Shown piece after piece: positions 45,426 through 46,221 of a stretch of 46,221 nt of DNA. The stretch's first letter is position 1, and every line of letters starts with the position of its first letter. The notes beneath the pieces are model-generated. The model was not told where the DNA came from and searched no databases. It saw nothing but the letters and a program-made list of their open reading frames with translations. The stretch comes from Pseudomonas inefficax (lineage in GTDB: Bacteria; Pseudomonadota; Gammaproteobacteria; Pseudomonadales; Pseudomonadaceae): positions 1-46,221 of the forward strand of contig NZ_OPYN01000057.1 in the NCBI RefSeq assembly GCF_900277125.1, in the 5' to 3' direction. Position numbers and translations under genes: made by a program.

Positions 45426-45673
45426 GCGACCACCTGAAATCCCGCACCACCGCCGGCGTGGAAAAATTCCTCGAGCTGTACCGGGTAGAGCCGGGCGTTC
45501 CGCTGGATCTGGCATTCGACGAACTGTCGGTGCTGATCGGCTGCATCAAGCACCTGAACGAAGAGGCCGAGATGGAAGGCGACAAGATCGCCGGCAGCGC
45601 GGCGCGGATTCTGAGTGCCATGGCCAAGGCGCTGATCAATGATATGGAAGTGGGGTTGAATCGCGGCGCCTGA
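45422..45673 (+). CDS. Small Pseudomonas protein, DUF3077-like
   Basis: An 83-residue soluble helical protein. The segment FLELYRVEPGVPLDLAFDELSVLIGCIKHLNEEA resembles the DUF3077 signature (RAGVPxxxALEQAS-type). The function is unknown. The ATG overlaps the previous stop, so it is translationally coupled and would share the antisense control acting on the first gene. Confidence 0.7.
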   Translation: MSDHLKSRTTAGVEKFLELYRVEPGVPLDLAFDELSVLIGCIKHLNEEAEMEGDKIAGSAARILSAMAKALINDMEVGLNRGA

Positions 45674-45678
45674 AAGAT

Positions 45679-45756
45679 CCTGGGGCCGCTGTGCGGCCCA
45701 TCGCGACACAAGGCCGCTCCTACAGGGGTACGCGATTCCCTGTAGGAGCGGCCTTG
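45679..45756. repeat. REP doublet 15, right unit interrupted by the IS element
   Basis: The left unit is complete (45679–45726). The right unit starts CTGTAGGAGCGGCCTTG (45740–45756) and then stops matching: TGTCGCGA is expected next, but the sequence runs into the IS3-family end. Confidence 0.85.
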
Positions 45757-45819
45757 AACTGGCCTAATGATCCCGGACACCTCTTAAGGGCGATATGATT
45801 CGCCCAATCAGGAGGTTTC

Positions 45820-46128
45820 ATGCAAGAACGAAAGACCTACACCCGCGAGTTCAAGCAACGTGCCGCCAGCATGGTTCTAGATGACCACTGCTCGATTCCC
45901 GACGTCTGCGCATCAATGGACGTCGGCCCTACAGCCCTGCGCCGCTGGGTTGATCAGGTACGTAAAGAGCGACAGAAGGGCCAGCCAGTAGCCGGTACCA
46001 AAGCGATCAGCGACGAACAGCGAGAGCTCCAGCAGCTGCGAGCTAAGATCAAGCGCCTGGAGACCGAGGCTGAAATCTTAAAAAAGGCTACGGCTCTCTT
46101 GATGTCGGATCCCGATCGTTTTTCCTGA
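45820..46128 (+). CDS. IS3-family transposase OrfA
   Basis: A 102-residue DNA-binding half. It starts MQERKTYTREFKQRAASMVL and has a helix-turn-helix (SIPDVCASMDVGPTALRRWV) and a leucine-zipper-like coil (LQQLRAKIKRLETEAEILKKA). Near its end A AAA AAG (46080–46086) is in the correct phase for -1 ribosomal slipping, which would give the OrfAB transposase. The ribosome site GGAGG is four bases before the ATG. Confidence 0.93.
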   Translation: MQERKTYTREFKQRAASMVLDDHCSIPDVCASMDVGPTALRRWVDQVRKERQKGQPVAGTKAISDEQRELQQLRAKIKRLETEAEILKKATALLMSDPDRFS

Positions 46129-46221
46129 TCGAGGAACTGAGAGAGTCAGGCTCGTATCCGACCAGCCTCCTTTGCAGTGCGCTGAGCGTGTCCCGTAGCG
46201 CGTTTTATGACTGGCTTCGCC
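46086..46221 (+). CDS. IS3-family transposase OrfB (5' part), reached by -1 frameshift
   Basis: In the -1 frame from 46086 there is no stop to the window end. It reads GYGSLDVGSRSFFLIEELRE, then SALSVSRSAFYDWLR, the known N-terminal pattern of OrfB proteins. The DDE catalytic part lies beyond the window. Confidence 0.88.

Larger units (their letters stand above)
45755..46221 (+). mobile_element. IS3-family insertion sequence, left part
   Basis: The left end probably begins TGAACTGGCC at 45755, where the REP match stops; IS3-family ends start with TG. A perfect inverted repeat GGGCGA-TATGAT-TCGCCC (45788–45805) surrounds a promoter-like TATGAT, then GGAGG precedes orfA. The element continues past the window edge, so its right end and target duplication are not visible. 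Confidence 0.85.

Overview
The window looks like chromosome from a Pseudomonas of the P. putida group. It is GC-rich. The gene order nadC–DUF1631–ampD–ampE, fruR/fruBKA, norR–hmp and dsbB–cyoABCDE, the REP palindromes, and the single EI-HPr-EIIA(Fru) polyprotein are all typical of that group. This is judged from sequence and memory of the families; no database was searched. No rRNA, tRNA or CRISPR array was seen.

Layout. 1–6.6 kb: the 3' end of a PuuB-type FAD oxidoreductase, a GT4 glycosyltransferase, a soluble PAS-PAS chemoreceptor behind a sigma-28 promoter, cysZ, trxB and nadC. 6.8–11.5 kb: a DUF1631 protein, the muropeptide-recycling pair ampD–ampE, and a TatD-type hydrolase. 11.5–18.3 kb: fructose uptake, with the Cra/FruR repressor divergent from fruB-fruK-fruA and a Cra operator between them. 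18.4–22.8 kb: two small proteins, a membrane diguanylate cyclase, an OprD-type porin and a small exported protein. 22.8–29.6 kb: an operon reading leftward of adaptor (MFP), RND pump, response regulator and sensor kinase, preceded by a CusR-like box. 29.8–31.9 kb: a YkgJ-type cysteine-cluster protein coupled to a small periplasmic protein, and cheV behind a near-ideal sigma-28 promoter. 32–35 kb: NO detoxification (norR/fhpR and hmp). 35–41.3 kb: dsbB and the cytochrome bo3 operon cyoABCDE with an ANR box. 41.6–46.2 kb: an AlaC-type aminotransferase, an orphan alpha/beta hydrolase, a second YkgJ-type protein, a two-gene DUF6124/DUF3077-like operon with a C4-antisense-like RNA in its leader, and the left part of an IS3-family element.

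Fifteen REP doublets (two inverted REP units each) sit in the gaps. All lie downstream of a gene's 3' end and none lies in a divergent promoter gap. They fall into two families by loop sequence. The last one is broken by the IS3-family element.

The most interesting signal is the leader at about 44.9–45.2 kb. A 76-nt cloverleaf-like RNA carries two loop segments that are exactly complementary, in correct antiparallel order, to a segment just downstream and to the Shine-Dalgarno sequence of the next gene. This is the logic of the phage P1/P4 C4 antisense RNA, here placed on a small Pseudomonas operon of unknown function.
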